Positions 27,013 through 37,334 are shown, counted from the stretch's first letter. The stretch is DNA of 64,000 nucleotides from JAICYJ01 sp963766445 (GCA_963766445.1 CAVXZW010000019.1:186001-250000); one strand, 5' to 3'. Program-made: numbers and translations. Notes: generated by a model not told the origin, from the sequence alone.

Positions 27013-28384
27013 ATGAGACGAATGCGATTGCTCGCCCTGAGCTCGCTGGCCATGCTGGTTGTTGCAGCAGGCTGCGGCGGGGGTAGCTCCAGCTCCAGCA
27101 GCTCGGGCGGCCCCGCCGCGACGCTCGACAAGACGCCGGTCACGATCACCATGTGGGACTGTGGAGCGGCGAGGAGGGAAAGCCGTTCAAGGATGACCTC
27201 AAGGGTTCCGGAGAAGTACCCGTGGATCACGGTCAAGCAGAGGTGCAGCCGAACAGCCCCAACGACACGTTCGACCCCAACCTGGTCAACGCTATCAACG
27301 GCGGCAACGCGCCCGACGTGGCGATGCCGTTCGGCCCTGACTACATCGGCCAGTAGTGCCCGGCGGCCTCTGGCAGGACCTGACGCCGTACATGCAGGCC
27401 GACCAGCTCAGCATCGACGACTTCGCGCCGGCCGCGATCACCTACACCAACTTCGGCGGCAAGCAGTGCGCGCTGCCGTCGCTGACCGACGCCTTCGGTC
27501 TCTACTACAACACAGAGATGTTCGCCAAGGCGGGCATCGCCGAGCCGCCCAAGACGATGGACGAGTTGATGGCCGACGCCAAGAAGCTGACCGTGCGCAA
27601 CCCGGACGGAGCATCAAGGTGGCAGGGTTCGTCCCGCTCAACCAGCTGGGAGCAGCTCGGCCCCGGCGATCTGGCCAACGCCTGGGGCGCCAAGTGGTTC
27701 GACGACGCAGGACAAGCCGCAGTCCTCGGCACCGATCCGGGCTGGGCCGCCGCGCTGCACTGGCAGAGGCAGCTGATCGACTGGTACGGCTACGACAACA
27801 TCACCAAGTTCTTCGCCGCCAACACGAACAACGAGTTCAATCCGAGCAACGCGTTCGAGAAGGGCAAGGTGGCGATGACGTTCGACGGCGAGTGGCGAAA
27901 CGGCGTTCATCAAGGGCGGGCGGCAAGCCCCGACCTCTCCAGTACGGCACGGCGCCGTTCCCGGCCGCTTCCGACCATCCCGAGCATGTACGGCTCCAGC
28001 CCGCGTCGGCGGGACGATCGTGGGCATCCCCAAGGGCGCGAAGCATCCCGACCAGGCGTGGCTGCTGGTGAAGTTCCTGGCCTCCGACACCAATACCTGG
28101 TGCAGATGGCGAACAGCGTCGGAAACGTGCCAACGACCAGGCCTGCGATCGCGTCTCCCGACCTGAAGCTGCCGCCGCAGTTCAACACGTTCCTGCAGGC
28201 GTGGGCGAACCGAAGTCGGCTTTCGCACCGCCGACGAGCCTCCGGCGGCGGCTACGCCAACCTGCTGGACACGTTCGACGGTGAGTGGCAGGCGGGCAAG
28301 ATCACGTGACGCTGACCTGCACGCAGAGCTAATGACCTCGACCAGCAGATGGACAACGAACTCACCCAGGGGTCGGCCCCGTAG
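27013..28384 (+). CDS. Sugar ABC transporter substrate-binding lipoprotein (six or more frameshifts)
   Basis: ATG 27013 gives a lipoprotein signal with lipobox VAAGC and a Ser/Gly linker. Fragments in alternating frames then align with family 1 sugar-binding proteins: TITMWDLWSGEEGKPF, NAINGGNAPDVAMPFGPDYI, CALPSLTDAFGLYYNTEMF, NAFEKGKVAMTFDGEW, NSVGNVPTTRPAIASP, and a final helix ending near 28384. Shifts fall near 27160, 27210, 27240, 27355, 27610, 27650, 27898 and later. Whether this is decay or a poorly covered stretch is discussed in the findings. It would deliver an imported sugar to the two permeases downstream. Confidence 0.8.
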
Positions 28385-28385
28385 C

Positions 28386-29380
28386 GCGGCCGCCCCCAGC
28401 ACGGCGCGCGTACACGCCGCGCACGCCGGCCGAGCGCCGGCGTGGGCGGCGGCGCGCGCCGCTGCGAAAATACGGACGGTGCTGCTGTTGCTGTCGCCGT
28501 GGATCTTCGGTTTCGTCGTGTTCACGGCGGGGCCGATGCTGCTGAGCCTCTACTACTCGTTCACCCACTACGACCTGATCTGAGCCCCCGGTGGATCGGG
28601 CTCGACAACTATCGCTTCATGTTCGGCAAGCTGACCCTGAACGGCCAGCCCGAACCAGGGCGACCCGTTCTTCTGGACGCCGTCAGGAACACGATCTGGA
28701 TCATCGTGTTCGGCGTGCCGCTGCGGATCGTGTTCGCATCGTCACCGCAATGCTGCTGACCCGCCCCAAGCGCGGCGTCAACGGCTACCGGACGCTGTTC
28801 TTCATGCCGTCGATGGCGCCGACGGTGGGCGCGTCGCTGGTGTTCGTCTACCTGTTCAACCCCGCCACCGGCCCGATCAACCAGTTCCTCGGCCACTCGG
28901 CATCAACCAGCCGCTCTGGTTCTTCGATCCACAGTGGGCCAAGCCGGCGCTCGTGATGCTGGGGCTGTGGGGCATCGGAGACGCGATCGTGCTGTACCTG
29001 GCCGGGCTCCTGAACGTGCCGCGTGACCTGTACGAGGCGATCTCGATCGAGGGCGCGAACGCCTGGCAGCGGTTCCGTTACGTGACGTTGCCCATGCTGA
29101 CGCCGGTGATCTTCTTCACGCTGATCATCGGGATCATCGACGGCTTCCAGTACTTCGATCAGGCGTACGTCAGCTCCACCACCGCCGGCGACGGCGTTGG
29201 CTACCCAGAACTCGCTCCTGTTCTATTCAGTCTGGCTCTACGAGCAGGCCTTCACGCTACTTCCACATGGGCTACGCCTCGGCGATGGCCTGGATGATGT
29301 TCATCGCCACGATGGTGCTGACGGCCATGCTGCTGCTGACGTCGCGGCGCTGGGTGCACTACGGCGGGGGCCTGTCATAG
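28386..29380 (+). CDS. Sugar ABC permease, MalF/UgpA type (several frameshifts)
   Basis: Start uncertain (28386-28440). Pieces in order: LLLLSPWIFGFVVFTAGPML, RWIGLDNYRFMFG, GYRTLFFMPSMAPTVGASLV, the EAA loop LYEAISIEGANAWQRFRYVT and the last helix with GYASAMAWMMFIATMVLTAM, stopping at 29380. Five or more single-base shifts separate them. The inner-membrane half of a carbohydrate importer; its ATPase is probably the MalK-like protein at 19064-20264. Confidence 0.8.
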
Positions 29381-29384
29381 CCCG

Positions 29385-30287
29385 AGGTCGCCCAGCTCGA
29401 CCCGGCCGATCCCGGCCGCCCGCCGTCGCCCGGCCGCCGTGCGGCGCAAGCGGTTCCTGCTGCCGTGGCCAATCACGCCGTGCTGATCGCCGTGTCTGCG
29501 CTGTTCCTGTTCCCCATCGTCTACATGTTCTTCACGGCCGTGCAGATCGAACAACCAGGCGCTGACCGGCAGCCTGTGGCCCCATCCGTTCGTGTGGTCG
29601 AACTTCAAGCACCGTGTTCGACGAGATCAACGTTGGCGATAGCCTGGAACACGTTCCTTTACGCCGGGCTGTCGACCGTGGGCGTGCGTCTGCAGCTGCG
29701 TGCCGGTCGCCTACGCCTTCGTCCGGATCGACTGGCGCGGCCGCAACATCGTGTTCCTGCTCGTGCTCTCGACGCTGATGTTGCCCAACCAGGTGACATC
29801 GATCCCGCTCTACATCCTGTGGGCCAAGCAGTTCCACGAGTGGACGGGGATCCAGTTCATCGGGACGCTCAAACCCCTGATCATCCCCAGCTTCTTCGGC
29901 GACGCCTTCTCGATCTTCCTGCTGCGCCAGTTCTTCATGACCATCCCCAAGGAGTCACAGAGGCGATGCGGGTGGACGGCGCGAACGAGCTGCAGATCCT
30001 GTGGAAGGTGATCATGCCGCTGGCCAAGCCGGCGATCGTCGCGGTGGCGCTGTTCAACTTCATCTATGCCTGGAACGACTTCTACGGTCCGCTGGTGTAC
30101 CTGGCCCAGAGCCACGACGTCCCAGACGCTGTCGGTGGCGCTCTCGGCATTCCGCGGTATCCACCACGTCGACTGGAACCTGACGATGGCCGCGGCTCTG
30201 ATCTTCATGCTGCCCGTGATCGTGATCTTCTTCCTGGCCCAGCGCGTCTTCATCGAAGGGATCACGCTGACCGGCGTCAAGGGGTAG
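29385..30287 (+). CDS. Sugar ABC permease, MalG/UgpE type (several frameshifts)
   Basis: Start not determinable because of a shift in the first ~80 bases. Pieces: AVLIAVSALFLFPIVYMFFT, AYAFVRIDWRGRNIVFLLVL, MLPNQVTSIPLYILWAKQFH, EAA loop EAMRVDGANELQILWKVIMP, FIYAWNDFYGPLVYLAQS and the final ALIFMLPVIVIFFLAQRVF ending at 30287. Second membrane subunit of the importer. Confidence 0.8.
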
Positions 30288-30296
30288 GTTGCGCCG

Positions 30297-31235
30297 GTGC
30301 GCATCGCCCTGTTCGGCTCCGGTTGGATCATGGACTTCCACGCCCGTGGGGTGCTTGAGCACCCCGGCGGCGAGCTGGTGGCGGCCGCGAACTGGCGCGA
30401 GGCATCGCTGCGGTCCCTGGCCGAGCGGCACGGCATCGCTCGCATCACCACCGACTGGCGGGAGCTGGCCGCCGACCCCGAGATCGACGCCGTCATCATC
30501 GGCACGCCCAACGCCCTGCACGCCCCACAGGCGATCGCCTGCCTGGAGGCCGGCAAGCACGTGCTGGTGGAGAAGCCGATGGCCCGCACGCTGGCCGAGG
30601 CCGAGGCCATGAACACGGCCGCCGCCGCGTCCGGCAGGCAGCTGATGGTGGCGCACTGCTGGCGCTTCCACGAGGACGTGCGCGCGCTGCGGGCGCGGAT
30701 CGCGGGCGGTGAGCTGGGCGAGATCACCAAGACCCGCGGCTACGGCGTGCACGCGGGCTGGGGCCCGTCGGGGTGGTTCACAGATCTCGAGCTGGCCGGC
30801 GGGGGCGCGCTGCTGGACATGGGCGTCCACGCCATCGACACGGTGCGGTTCCTGCTCGGCGACCCGGCCCTGGAGACCGTCTGCGCCCGCATCGCCACCC
30901 GCTACGGCGACTACGCGGTGGACGACGACGGCCTGCTCCTGATCGGATGGGCAAACGGCACCAGCTCGCTGGTCGAGTCGGGATGGTGGCACCCTCATCT
31001 CGCCGGCCTGGAGGCCGATACCGAGCTGTATGGCACGGCCGGGTATGCGCGCATATGGGATTTCACGGAGGGCCCCGAGGGCTACGAGCACTGCGCGCAG
31101 CCGATGTACAGCGCCCAGGTGGCGGAGTTCATCGAAGCGCTCTCGGAGGGCCGGCAGCCGCGTCCCAGCGGTGAGGACGGAGCGGTGGTGATGGACGCGG
31201 TCGAGCGCGCGTACCGATCGGCGGGCATCCGGTGA
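30297..31235 (+). CDS. Gfo/Idh/MocA-family NAD(P)-dependent sugar dehydrogenase
   Basis: 312 residues, intact. Rossmann start RIALFGSGWIMDFHARGV, the conserved EKP as HVLVEKPMARTLAEAEAMN and the catalytic Asp/His in GGALLDMGVHAIDTVRFLLG. Members oxidise or reduce sugar, inositol or amino-sugar carbons. GTG start 9 bases after the permease stop, so same operon. Paired with the DegT aminotransferase it could form a 3-keto/3-amino-sugar interconversion module, which is inference. Confidence 0.9.
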   Translation: MRIALFGSGWIMDFHARGVLEHPGGELVAAANWREASLRSLAERHGIARITTDWRELAADPEIDAVIIGTPNALHAPQAIACLEAGKHVLVEKPMARTLAEAEAMNTAAAASGRQLMVAHCWRFHEDVRALRARIAGGELGEITKTRGYGVHAGWGPSGWFTDLELAGGGALLDMGVHAIDTVRFLLGDPALETVCARIATRYGDYAVDDDGLLLIGWANGTSSLVESGWWHPHLAGLEADTELYGTAGYARIWDFTEGPEGYEHCAQPMYSAQVAEFIEALSEGRQPRPSGEDGAVVMDAVERAYRSAGIR

Positions 31236-32194
31236 CGGCCGTCCTGGGTGTCGACGGCGGCGGCTCCAAGACGCACGCCGCGATCTGCGACGAGAACGGC
31301 ACGCTGATCGGCGCCGGCACCGCCGGCCCCAGCAACTGGGAGACGGTGGGGCTGCGCGGCGCATCGGACAGCATCGGCGACGCGATCGAGCGCGCCATGG
31401 ACGGCGCCGACCTGCGCCGATCCGAGCTGGAGGCGGCCGTGTTCGGCCTCGCCGGCGTCGACTGGCCCTCGGACGTGCCGCGGCTGGAGGGGGCGTTCGA
31501 GGCACTCCGGCTGAGCATCTCGCCGACCATCCTGAACGACTCCTTCATCGCGCTTCGCGCAGGGGTGCGGGCGCCCTGGGGCGTGGTGGTGATCGCCGGC
31601 ACCGGCACCGTTGCCGCGGGACGCAACAGCGCCGGCGAGACGTACCGCACGCTCGGGCTGGGCAGGCTGCTGGGCGACGAGGGCAGCGCCTCCGACGTCG
31701 GCGAGGCGGCCGTGCGCGCGGTTGCGAGGGCGTACGTCGGGCGCGGGCCGGCCACGTCCCTGAGCGAGGGACTGTGCGAGCTGATGGGCGCCGCTACCGT
31801 GGCGCAGCTGCTGGAGGAGTACAGCCGCGGCGGCGAGCGCGAGTCGAACGCGGCGCCGGTGGTGCTGCGCCATGCCGAGCGCGGCGACCAGGTCGCGATC
31901 GAGATCGTGGAGTGGGCGGGCGCGCAGCTGGGGGAGGCGGCGCGGGTGGTCGCGTCCAGGCTGGCGATGGACGACGAGCCGTTCGAGCTGGTGATGAGCG
32001 GCGGCCTGTTCCACGGCCGCAGCGAGCGGCTCGAGCAGCGCATCGCCGCCGAGGTGCCGACCGCGCTTCTGACCAGGCTGGAGGCGCCGCCGGTGGTGGG
32101 CGCGGTGCTGATGGCGCTCGAGCAGCGCGGCAGCCGGCCCACGTCGGAGGTGCACGATCGCATCGGCCGCAGCCTGGTGACGGCGTTCAGATAG
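31232..32194 (+). CDS. BadF/N-acetylglucosamine-kinase-type ATPase (second copy)
   Basis: 320 residues, intact. Phosphate-1 motif VLGVDGGGSKTHAAICDENG, GVVVIAGTGTVAAGR, GLGRLLGDEGSASDVGEAAV and FELVMSGGLFHGRSERLEQR. A distant paralogue of the gene at 20264, coupled by GTGA overlap to the dehydrogenase. Expected to phosphorylate an imported amino-sugar or related hexose. Confidence 0.85.
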   Translation: MTAVLGVDGGGSKTHAAICDENGTLIGAGTAGPSNWETVGLRGASDSIGDAIERAMDGADLRRSELEAAVFGLAGVDWPSDVPRLEGAFEALRLSISPTILNDSFIALRAGVRAPWGVVVIAGTGTVAAGRNSAGETYRTLGLGRLLGDEGSASDVGEAAVRAVARAYVGRGPATSLSEGLCELMGAATVAQLLEEYSRGGERESNAAPVVLRHAERGDQVAIEIVEWAGAQLGEAARVVASRLAMDDEPFELVMSGGLFHGRSERLEQRIAAEVPTALLTRLEAPPVVGAVLMALEQRGSRPTSEVHDRIGRSLVTAFR

Positions 32195-32204
32195 CGGTGC
32201 GCGC

Positions 32205-33029
32205 ATGGCGGTAGCGCTGGCGTTGATCGCCTCGCTGTGCTGGGGCGTGGCCGACTTCATGGGCGGGTCGCTCAGCCGCCGGCATCCGCTGCTGGTGGTG
32301 GTGCTGGTCAGCCAGGCCGTGGGCCTGGCGGGAGTCGTGGTGGTGGCCGCGGTCCGCAGCGGAGGCTACGACGCGGGCGCGGCGCTGCCCGGCGTGCTGG
32401 CCGGTCTGGCCGGCGTGGTGGCGGTCTCGTCGTTCTACCGCTCCATGACGCTGGGAGCGATCAGCGTGGCGGCGCCGATCCTCGCCACCAGCGCGGTCGT
32501 GCCGGTCGTGGTGGGGCTGGCCACCGGCGAGCGGCCGAGCGCCGTGCAGCTGGCCGGCATCGGCGCCGCTCTGGCCGGGGTCGCCCTGGTGTCACGCGAG
32601 CCCTCGGCAGGGGGAGGTACCGTCCGGGGCGCCGGGGTAACTCTGGCGCTGGTCGCGGCGCTGGCCCTGGGGCTGCAGCTTGTCGCGCTCGATCACGCCG
32701 CTCGCGCCGATCCGCTGTGGGGCGTTGCCACGGCGCGTCTCACCTCGGTCACCGCGTTCGCCGCCGCGGCCCTGGTCGTGCGGCCGGCGTTCGCGCGCGC
32801 CGCGATGCCCGCCCTCGTGCTGGTCGGGTTGCTGGATGTCACCGCCAACGCCGGATTCGCGGTGGCCACGACGCATGGCTACCTCAGCATCGTGGCGGTG
32901 CTTGGCTCACTGTTTCCTCTGGTCACAGTCGCGCTGGCGCACGTGCGGCTGCACGAACGCCTCAGCAACGGTCAGCGGGCCGGCGTCGGCCTGGCGCTGG
33001 CCGGGGTGCTCGCGATCGCGGGAGGGTGA
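32205..33029 (+). CDS. EamA/DMT-superfamily transporter
   Basis: 274 residues and ten predicted helices as two EamA repeats, opening with LIASLCWGVADFMGGSLSRR and ending in the typical LSNGQRAGVGLALAGVLAIA. Family members export metabolites or amino acids. Eleven bases after the kinase stop; may be in the same transcript. Confidence 0.82.
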   Translation: MAVALALIASLCWGVADFMGGSLSRRHPLLVVVLVSQAVGLAGVVVVAAVRSGGYDAGAALPGVLAGLAGVVAVSSFYRSMTLGAISVAAPILATSAVVPVVVGLATGERPSAVQLAGIGAALAGVALVSREPSAGGGTVRGAGVTLALVAALALGLQLVALDHAARADPLWGVATARLTSVTAFAAAALVVRPAFARAAMPALVLVGLLDVTANAGFAVATTHGYLSIVAVLGSLFPLVTVALAHVRLHERLSNGQRAGVGLALAGVLAIAGG

Positions 33030-33139
33030 CAGACCATCTCAGGGAGACAGGTGCCGCAGCGGCGGCAGCGCGCCTGTGGGCCGGGTGGTCGATCTTCGGC
33101 TAGCGCTCGTGTCACGTGGCCACTCCCGGCCGCGCGAAC

Positions 33140-33940
33140 TCAGCCGCCGACGGGCGTCAGCATGTAGTGCACGGCCAGATTCGTGTGCTCGCCGAACGGG
33201 GCCATCGCCTCGCGAACGCGCTGCTCCGGCCAGATCGGATCGTCGGAGAACCAGGCCGCCACCGCCTTGCGCACAGCCAGATCGCCCGCCGCGACAACGT
33301 CGCGCCGCCCCAGGCAACGCGCCAGCAGCCAGTCGGCCGTCCAGCGCCCGATCCCGGGCAGCCGTGTCACGTGCGCAATCACCGCGTCGTTGTCGAGATG
33401 GGCGACATCGAGGTCGGCGTCTGCCAGCGCCGCGATCGACCGCATCTTCATCGCCGACAGCTTGAGGCCGGCCAGGTCGGCGCCGCGCACGTCGTGCTGG
33501 CGCGGGAAGCGCCACCACTCGAAACCGTCATGGTCGATACGCTGCCCCAGCCGTCGCACCAGCGCCGCACGCATCACCGCCGCGGCCCGCAGCGAGATTT
33601 GCTGCGCCGTGACGGCGGTCACCATCGCCTCGAACGGATCGGTCAGCAGCGGCGGCCGGAAACCTGGTGCGCGGGCCGCGAGCACCGGAAACGCCTGGGC
33701 GAACCCGTCGATGTCGAAGGCCGCCCCGAGCAGGTGCGCCACCTCGTCGCGGTCGCGGTCGGTGTATGCGCCGTAGGCCGTGAGCCCGTCGGCCTCGATG
33801 CGAACCGGCAGGCCCGACCCCAGCACGCGATGCAGGCCGCCACCCTGCCAGCGGCTGGCCAGGTCGTCGCCGAACGTCCGGAACCGGAAGGTCGAGCGCT
33901 CGAAGTCGTAGGGTGCTGGAACCGGCAGCGGTAGCTTCAT
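33140..33940 (-). CDS. alkA: DNA-3-methyladenine glycosylase II family (AlkA)
   Basis: 266 residues. The HhH-GPD core has DPFEAMVTAVTAQQISLRAA, hairpin LPGIGRWTADWLLARCLG and the catalytic Asp in VVAAGDLAVRKAVAAWF. It excises alkylated purines in base-excision repair. Short N-terminal domain replaces the longer AlkA N-domain. Monocistronic, convergent with the EamA gene. Confidence 0.88.
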   Translation of the reverse strand: MKLPLPVPAPYDFERSTFRFRTFGDDLASRWQGGGLHRVLGSGLPVRIEADGLTAYGAYTDRDRDEVAHLLGAAFDIDGFAQAFPVLAARAPGFRPPLLTDPFEAMVTAVTAQQISLRAAAVMRAALVRRLGQRIDHDGFEWWRFPRQHDVRGADLAGLKLSAMKMRSIAALADADLDVAHLDNDAVIAHVTRLPGIGRWTADWLLARCLGRRDVVAAGDLAVRKAVAAWFSDDPIWPEQRVREAMAPFGEHTNLAVHYMLTPVGG

Positions 33941-33978
33941 GCGGCGATTATGCCGCTTGCTCTCTACGCTTATGGGAG

Positions 33979-34197
33979 ATGGGGTTTTCCCGCCTCGGGA
34001 ACGGATCGAAGACCAGTGGACGGCTGCAATGGAACTGCCTCGGGGCGATGGGCAGCCACTACACGTTCGACACCGGAGGCGACAGCACCGAGCTTTACTG
34101 CGCGAACGACTACTACGGCGCGTTCGCGAATGAGCCCAGCTACGTCAAGACGAGCCTCACCGTCCGGCAGGTAGAGACGTTGTGGGCCGTGCCCTAG
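33979..34197 (+). CDS. Orphan small ORF or gene remnant, lower GC
   Basis: 72 residues from ATG 33979, ending with TAG. The product (WNCLGAMGSHYTFDTGGD, then CANDYYGAFANEPSYVKTSL) is balanced in composition and rich in Tyr/Asn/Ser, unlike shadow ORFs here. The stretch is visibly less GC-rich than its flanks. No family known; may be a fragment of an acquired gene. Confidence 0.3.
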   Translation: MGFSRLGNGSKTSGRLQWNCLGAMGSHYTFDTGGDSTELYCANDYYGAFANEPSYVKTSLTVRQVETLWAVP

Positions 34198-34230
34198 CTG
34201 TAGGGCATCCGCAACATTCGAGCGCGAGTC

Positions 34231-35519
34231 GTGCGAGGATTGCCCATCGCCCGGATCGCCATCATCGGGGGCGGCTCCGCCTACATGCCCGGGCTCGCGT
34301 TCAGCTTCGCCCGCGAGTCGCAGCGGTTCGCGGGCTCGACTCTGGTGCTGCACGACATCGACCCGGATGCGCTCGACGTGCAGACGCGCCTGACCGGCTC
34401 GATCCTGCGCGCGCACGCCGCGGCGCCGCTCGAGGTGACGTCCACGCGGCGAGCTCCAGGAGGCCCTGGACGGCGCCGACTTCGTGCTCACCAGCTTCCG
34501 GCCGGGCGGGCTCGAGGCGCGCCATCGCGACGAATCGATCCCGCCCATCTACGGCGTGATCGGCCAGGAGACGACCGGCCCCGGCGGCCTGGCCATGGCC
34601 ATGCGGTCGATCCCAGCCGTGCTCGAGATCGCGGCCGGCATGCGCCGCGGGGCCGCGGACGGCGCGCTGCTTCTGAACTGCACGAACCCGGTGCAGCTCG
34701 TGACCGATGCCCTCGTCCGCCATGGTGGAGTGAACGCGATCGGGCTGTGCGACCAGCACGGCGGCGAGATCGCCTTTCTGGCCAGCCTGCTCGGCGCCGA
34801 TCCGCACGACATGGAGACCGACATCTGGGGCACGAATCACCTCACCTGGACGCGCGCCGTCCGCGTGCGCGGCGAGGACGTGACCGGGCTCGTGTTCGAG
34901 CTGCTGGAGGCGCTCGACCCGGCCGACGTCGACAGCGACTACTGGGTGCCGGTGGTGCGGCTGTTCCCGCTGTACGGCCTGATCCCGAGCCGTTACCTGG
35001 GCTACTACGCGATGCACGACGAGATGCTGGAGCGGTACCGCCGCAGCGGCCGCACCCGCGCACAGGAGATCATGGCCGAGCTGCCGCCGATCCTGGCCAG
35101 CTACCGCGAGCAGGCCGACAGCGATGACCCCCGTCCGCTGGGCGGGCGCTTCAGCGCCGAGCACGGCGACTTCGCGGTGGGCGTGATGGCGGCGGTGCTG
35201 TCCGGCGAGCCGCGCCGGTTCGTGCTGAACGTGCCCAACCGGGGAGCCATCGACGGCCTACCGGACGACGCGATCGTGGAGGTGCCGTGCACGCTGCGCG
35301 GCGTCGACATCGAGCGCCACCGGATGGGGCCGATGCCCGAGCAGGTGGCGGGCCTTGTGCTGCAGCTGACCGCCCATGCGCGGCTCGGCCTCCGAGGCGG
35401 CCGTCACGGGCGACCGCCCACTGGCGCTGCGGGCGATGATGGCGCATCCGCTGGTGAACGACATCACGGCCGCGGAGGAGATGCTTGACCGGCTGATCCC
35501 GGACCCAGCGCCAGCGTGA
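34231..35519 (+). CDS. GH4 glycosidase, second copy (alpha-glucosidase/galactosidase-like; two frameshifts)
   Basis: About 428 residues. IARIAIIGGGSAYMPGLAFS starts the NAD fold. A shift near 34450 leads to EALDGADFVLTSFRPGG, GVIGQETTGPGGLAMAMRSI, NCTNPVQLVTDAL, LCDQHGGEIAFL and the His of WGTNHLTWTRAV. A second shift near 35390 leads to the native end LALRAMMAHPLVNDITAAEE. The Cys-Asp motif CDQ replaces CNI/CNV of 6-phospho-glycosidases, so it may act on unphosphorylated or different substrates. Confidence 0.85.
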
Positions 35520-36238
35520 GCATCTCCAGCGGCGCGACGGCCAGCGCGGCGTCGAGCGACGTCTGGTCGGGGTACGTGCCGTCCAGCAGTCGCGCCTCGA
35601 CCCGAAGTTGCAGTCGCCGGGTCGGCGAACGGCCACGGCCGAAGCATCGCCTGCGTTCGCGCATCGTCGCTCCAGCGCAGGTCCAGATCGGCCGGCTCGC
35701 CGTCGGTCGGGACGGCGGTGAACGCCGCCTGCTGGTCGGCTCCGGTGCAGAGGAACAGCGACAGCCAGTCCCAGCAGCGCAGCAGCGCGGCGTTGCGCGC
35801 GACGTCCGCCGGATCGGCCCCGAGCGACTCGCGCAGCCGCTCCTGGAAGGCGTACTCGGCCGCGAGGTAGCCGCGCACCGGCTCAGCCGCCCGCTCCTGC
35901 TCCGAGACGTAGCGCTCGTAGAGGCCGGTGCCGTGCATGGACACCAGCAGCGCCGCGTACCCGCTCTGGGCGACCATCAGCCGCGCTGCCCGGCTCCACA
36001 GCTCGACGTGCATCGCCCGGGGCATCGAGGTGAAGGAGTAGGGGAGACCCGAGCGCGGGTCGAGCACCGGTGCCGCGTCCCAGGCGGCCATCCCGATGTC
36101 GTGCTGCAGCGCCGCCAGGCGCACGGCGTCGAGCGGCGCGAACTGCCAGCCCCAGGCTTCGGCCAGGCGGCCCGACAGCCACGCGTGCGCCGGCTGTCCG
36201 ATCGCCAGCGTGCCGCGCGGATCGGGCCGCAGGATCAC
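35464..36238 (-). CDS. DUF3891-like protein (one frameshift)
   Basis: About 257 residues. Opens MILRPDPRGTLAIGQPAHAW and continues ALQHDIGMAAWDAAPVLDP and HVELWSRAARLMVAQSGYAA, resembling the DUF3891 pattern, which has an HD-like His/Asp arrangement. Near 35620 the frame shifts to QLRVEARLLDGTYPDQTSLD. Its 3' end overlaps the convergent GH4 3' end, so one boundary is likely displaced by an indel. Function unknown. Confidence 0.65.
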
Positions 36239-36771
36239 GCCTCACCCGGCAGCAGCGAGAACACGACGTGATCGCGGGCGACGCCGCGCGCCAGCATGCC
36301 GGATCGCATCACGCCCTCGCGGGTGAAGCCGGCCCGCTCCGCCACCGCCTGGGAGGCCGTGTTGTCGACATCGGCCATCAGGTGCAGGCGGCCGATCGGC
36401 CATTCTCGCAGCGTCCATCGGGACAGCAGCGGCAGCGCGCGGGTGGCGGCGCCGCGGCCGCGCGCCTGGGGAGCCAGCCAGTAGCCGATCTCGGCCATGC
36501 CCGCGTCCCACGGCTTGACGCCGACGCCCACCGCTCCCAGCAGCGCGCCGGTGGCTCGGTCGGTGACGGCCAGGTTCAGCTCGCCCACCATCACCGTGCG
36601 GGCCACGAATGCGCGAGCGTCCTCGGCCGTGTAGGGGATCGGGATCACGGGGATGAAGCGCCGTACCAGCGGGTCGTTGCAGCAGCGCACCAGCTCGTCG
36701 ACGTCGGCTTGAGTCCAGGGCCGCAGTGCCACCGCCTCATCTGCCAGCGGCGGGTCGGGAGCTGCGTTCAC
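36235..36771 (-). CDS. GNAT acetyltransferase, RimJ/RimL type (copy A)
   Basis: 178 residues. ALRPWTQADVDELVRCCNDP, then EIGYWLAPQARGRGAATRAL, the acetyl-CoA pyrophosphate loop, and VAERAGFTREGVMRSGML. Acetylates an amino group of an unknown protein or small molecule. GTG start overlaps the stop of copy B; the two are tandem duplicates. Confidence 0.85.
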   Translation of the reverse strand: MNAAPDPPLADEAVALRPWTQADVDELVRCCNDPLVRRFIPVIPIPYTAEDARAFVARTVMVGELNLAVTDRATGALLGAVGVGVKPWDAGMAEIGYWLAPQARGRGAATRALPLLSRWTLREWPIGRLHLMADVDNTASQAVAERAGFTREGVMRSGMLARGVARDHVVFSLLPGEA

Positions 36772-37312
36772 GGTCGGTCACCGGGCAGCAGCGAGAACAT
36801 GACGGCGTCGCGCCGCTCGCCGCGCAGGTCATACCAGTTGCGGAGCGTGCCCTCCGGTGCGAATCCGGCCCGCTCGGCCACCCGCATCGAGGCCGGGTTG
36901 TCGACGTCGGTGAACAGCTGCAGCCGGATCAGGGGCAGCGTCGCCAGCGCCCAGCGCGACAGCAGCAGCAGCGCCTTCCGGCCAGGCCGCGCCCGCGCGC
37001 CTCCGGCGCCACCCAGTAGCCGGTCTGGGCGATGCCCGGGGCAATCGTGCGCAGGCCGATCGAGCCGCGCAGGGCGGCATCCGCGGCGTCGCCGATCACC
37101 AGCGTCACGGAGCCCTGGTCGAGCCGCTGCTGGGCCGCGCCGATGAAGGCGATCGCGTCGTCCTCGGTGTAGGGGACCGGCAGCGGCGGGATGAACCTGC
37201 GGATCTGCTCCTCGTTACAGCAGCGCACGGCCTCGGGCACGTCCTGCATCGACCATGGCCGCAGCGCGATCGCACCATCCGTGAGCGGGGGATCCGGGTA
37301 GGTCAGCGGCAT
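36768..37312 (-). CDS. GNAT acetyltransferase, RimJ/RimL type (copy B, one frameshift)
   Basis: About 180 residues. AIALRPWSMQDVPEAVRCCN and IAQTGYWVAPEARGRG match copy A closely. A shift near 36975 restores LLLLSRWALATLPLIRLQLF and MRVAERAGFAPEGTLRNWYD, ending FSLLPGD. Same product class as copy A and probably cotranscribed with it. Confidence 0.82.
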
Positions 37313-37334
37313 CCGCCTAGCCTAGCCCCGGCGC

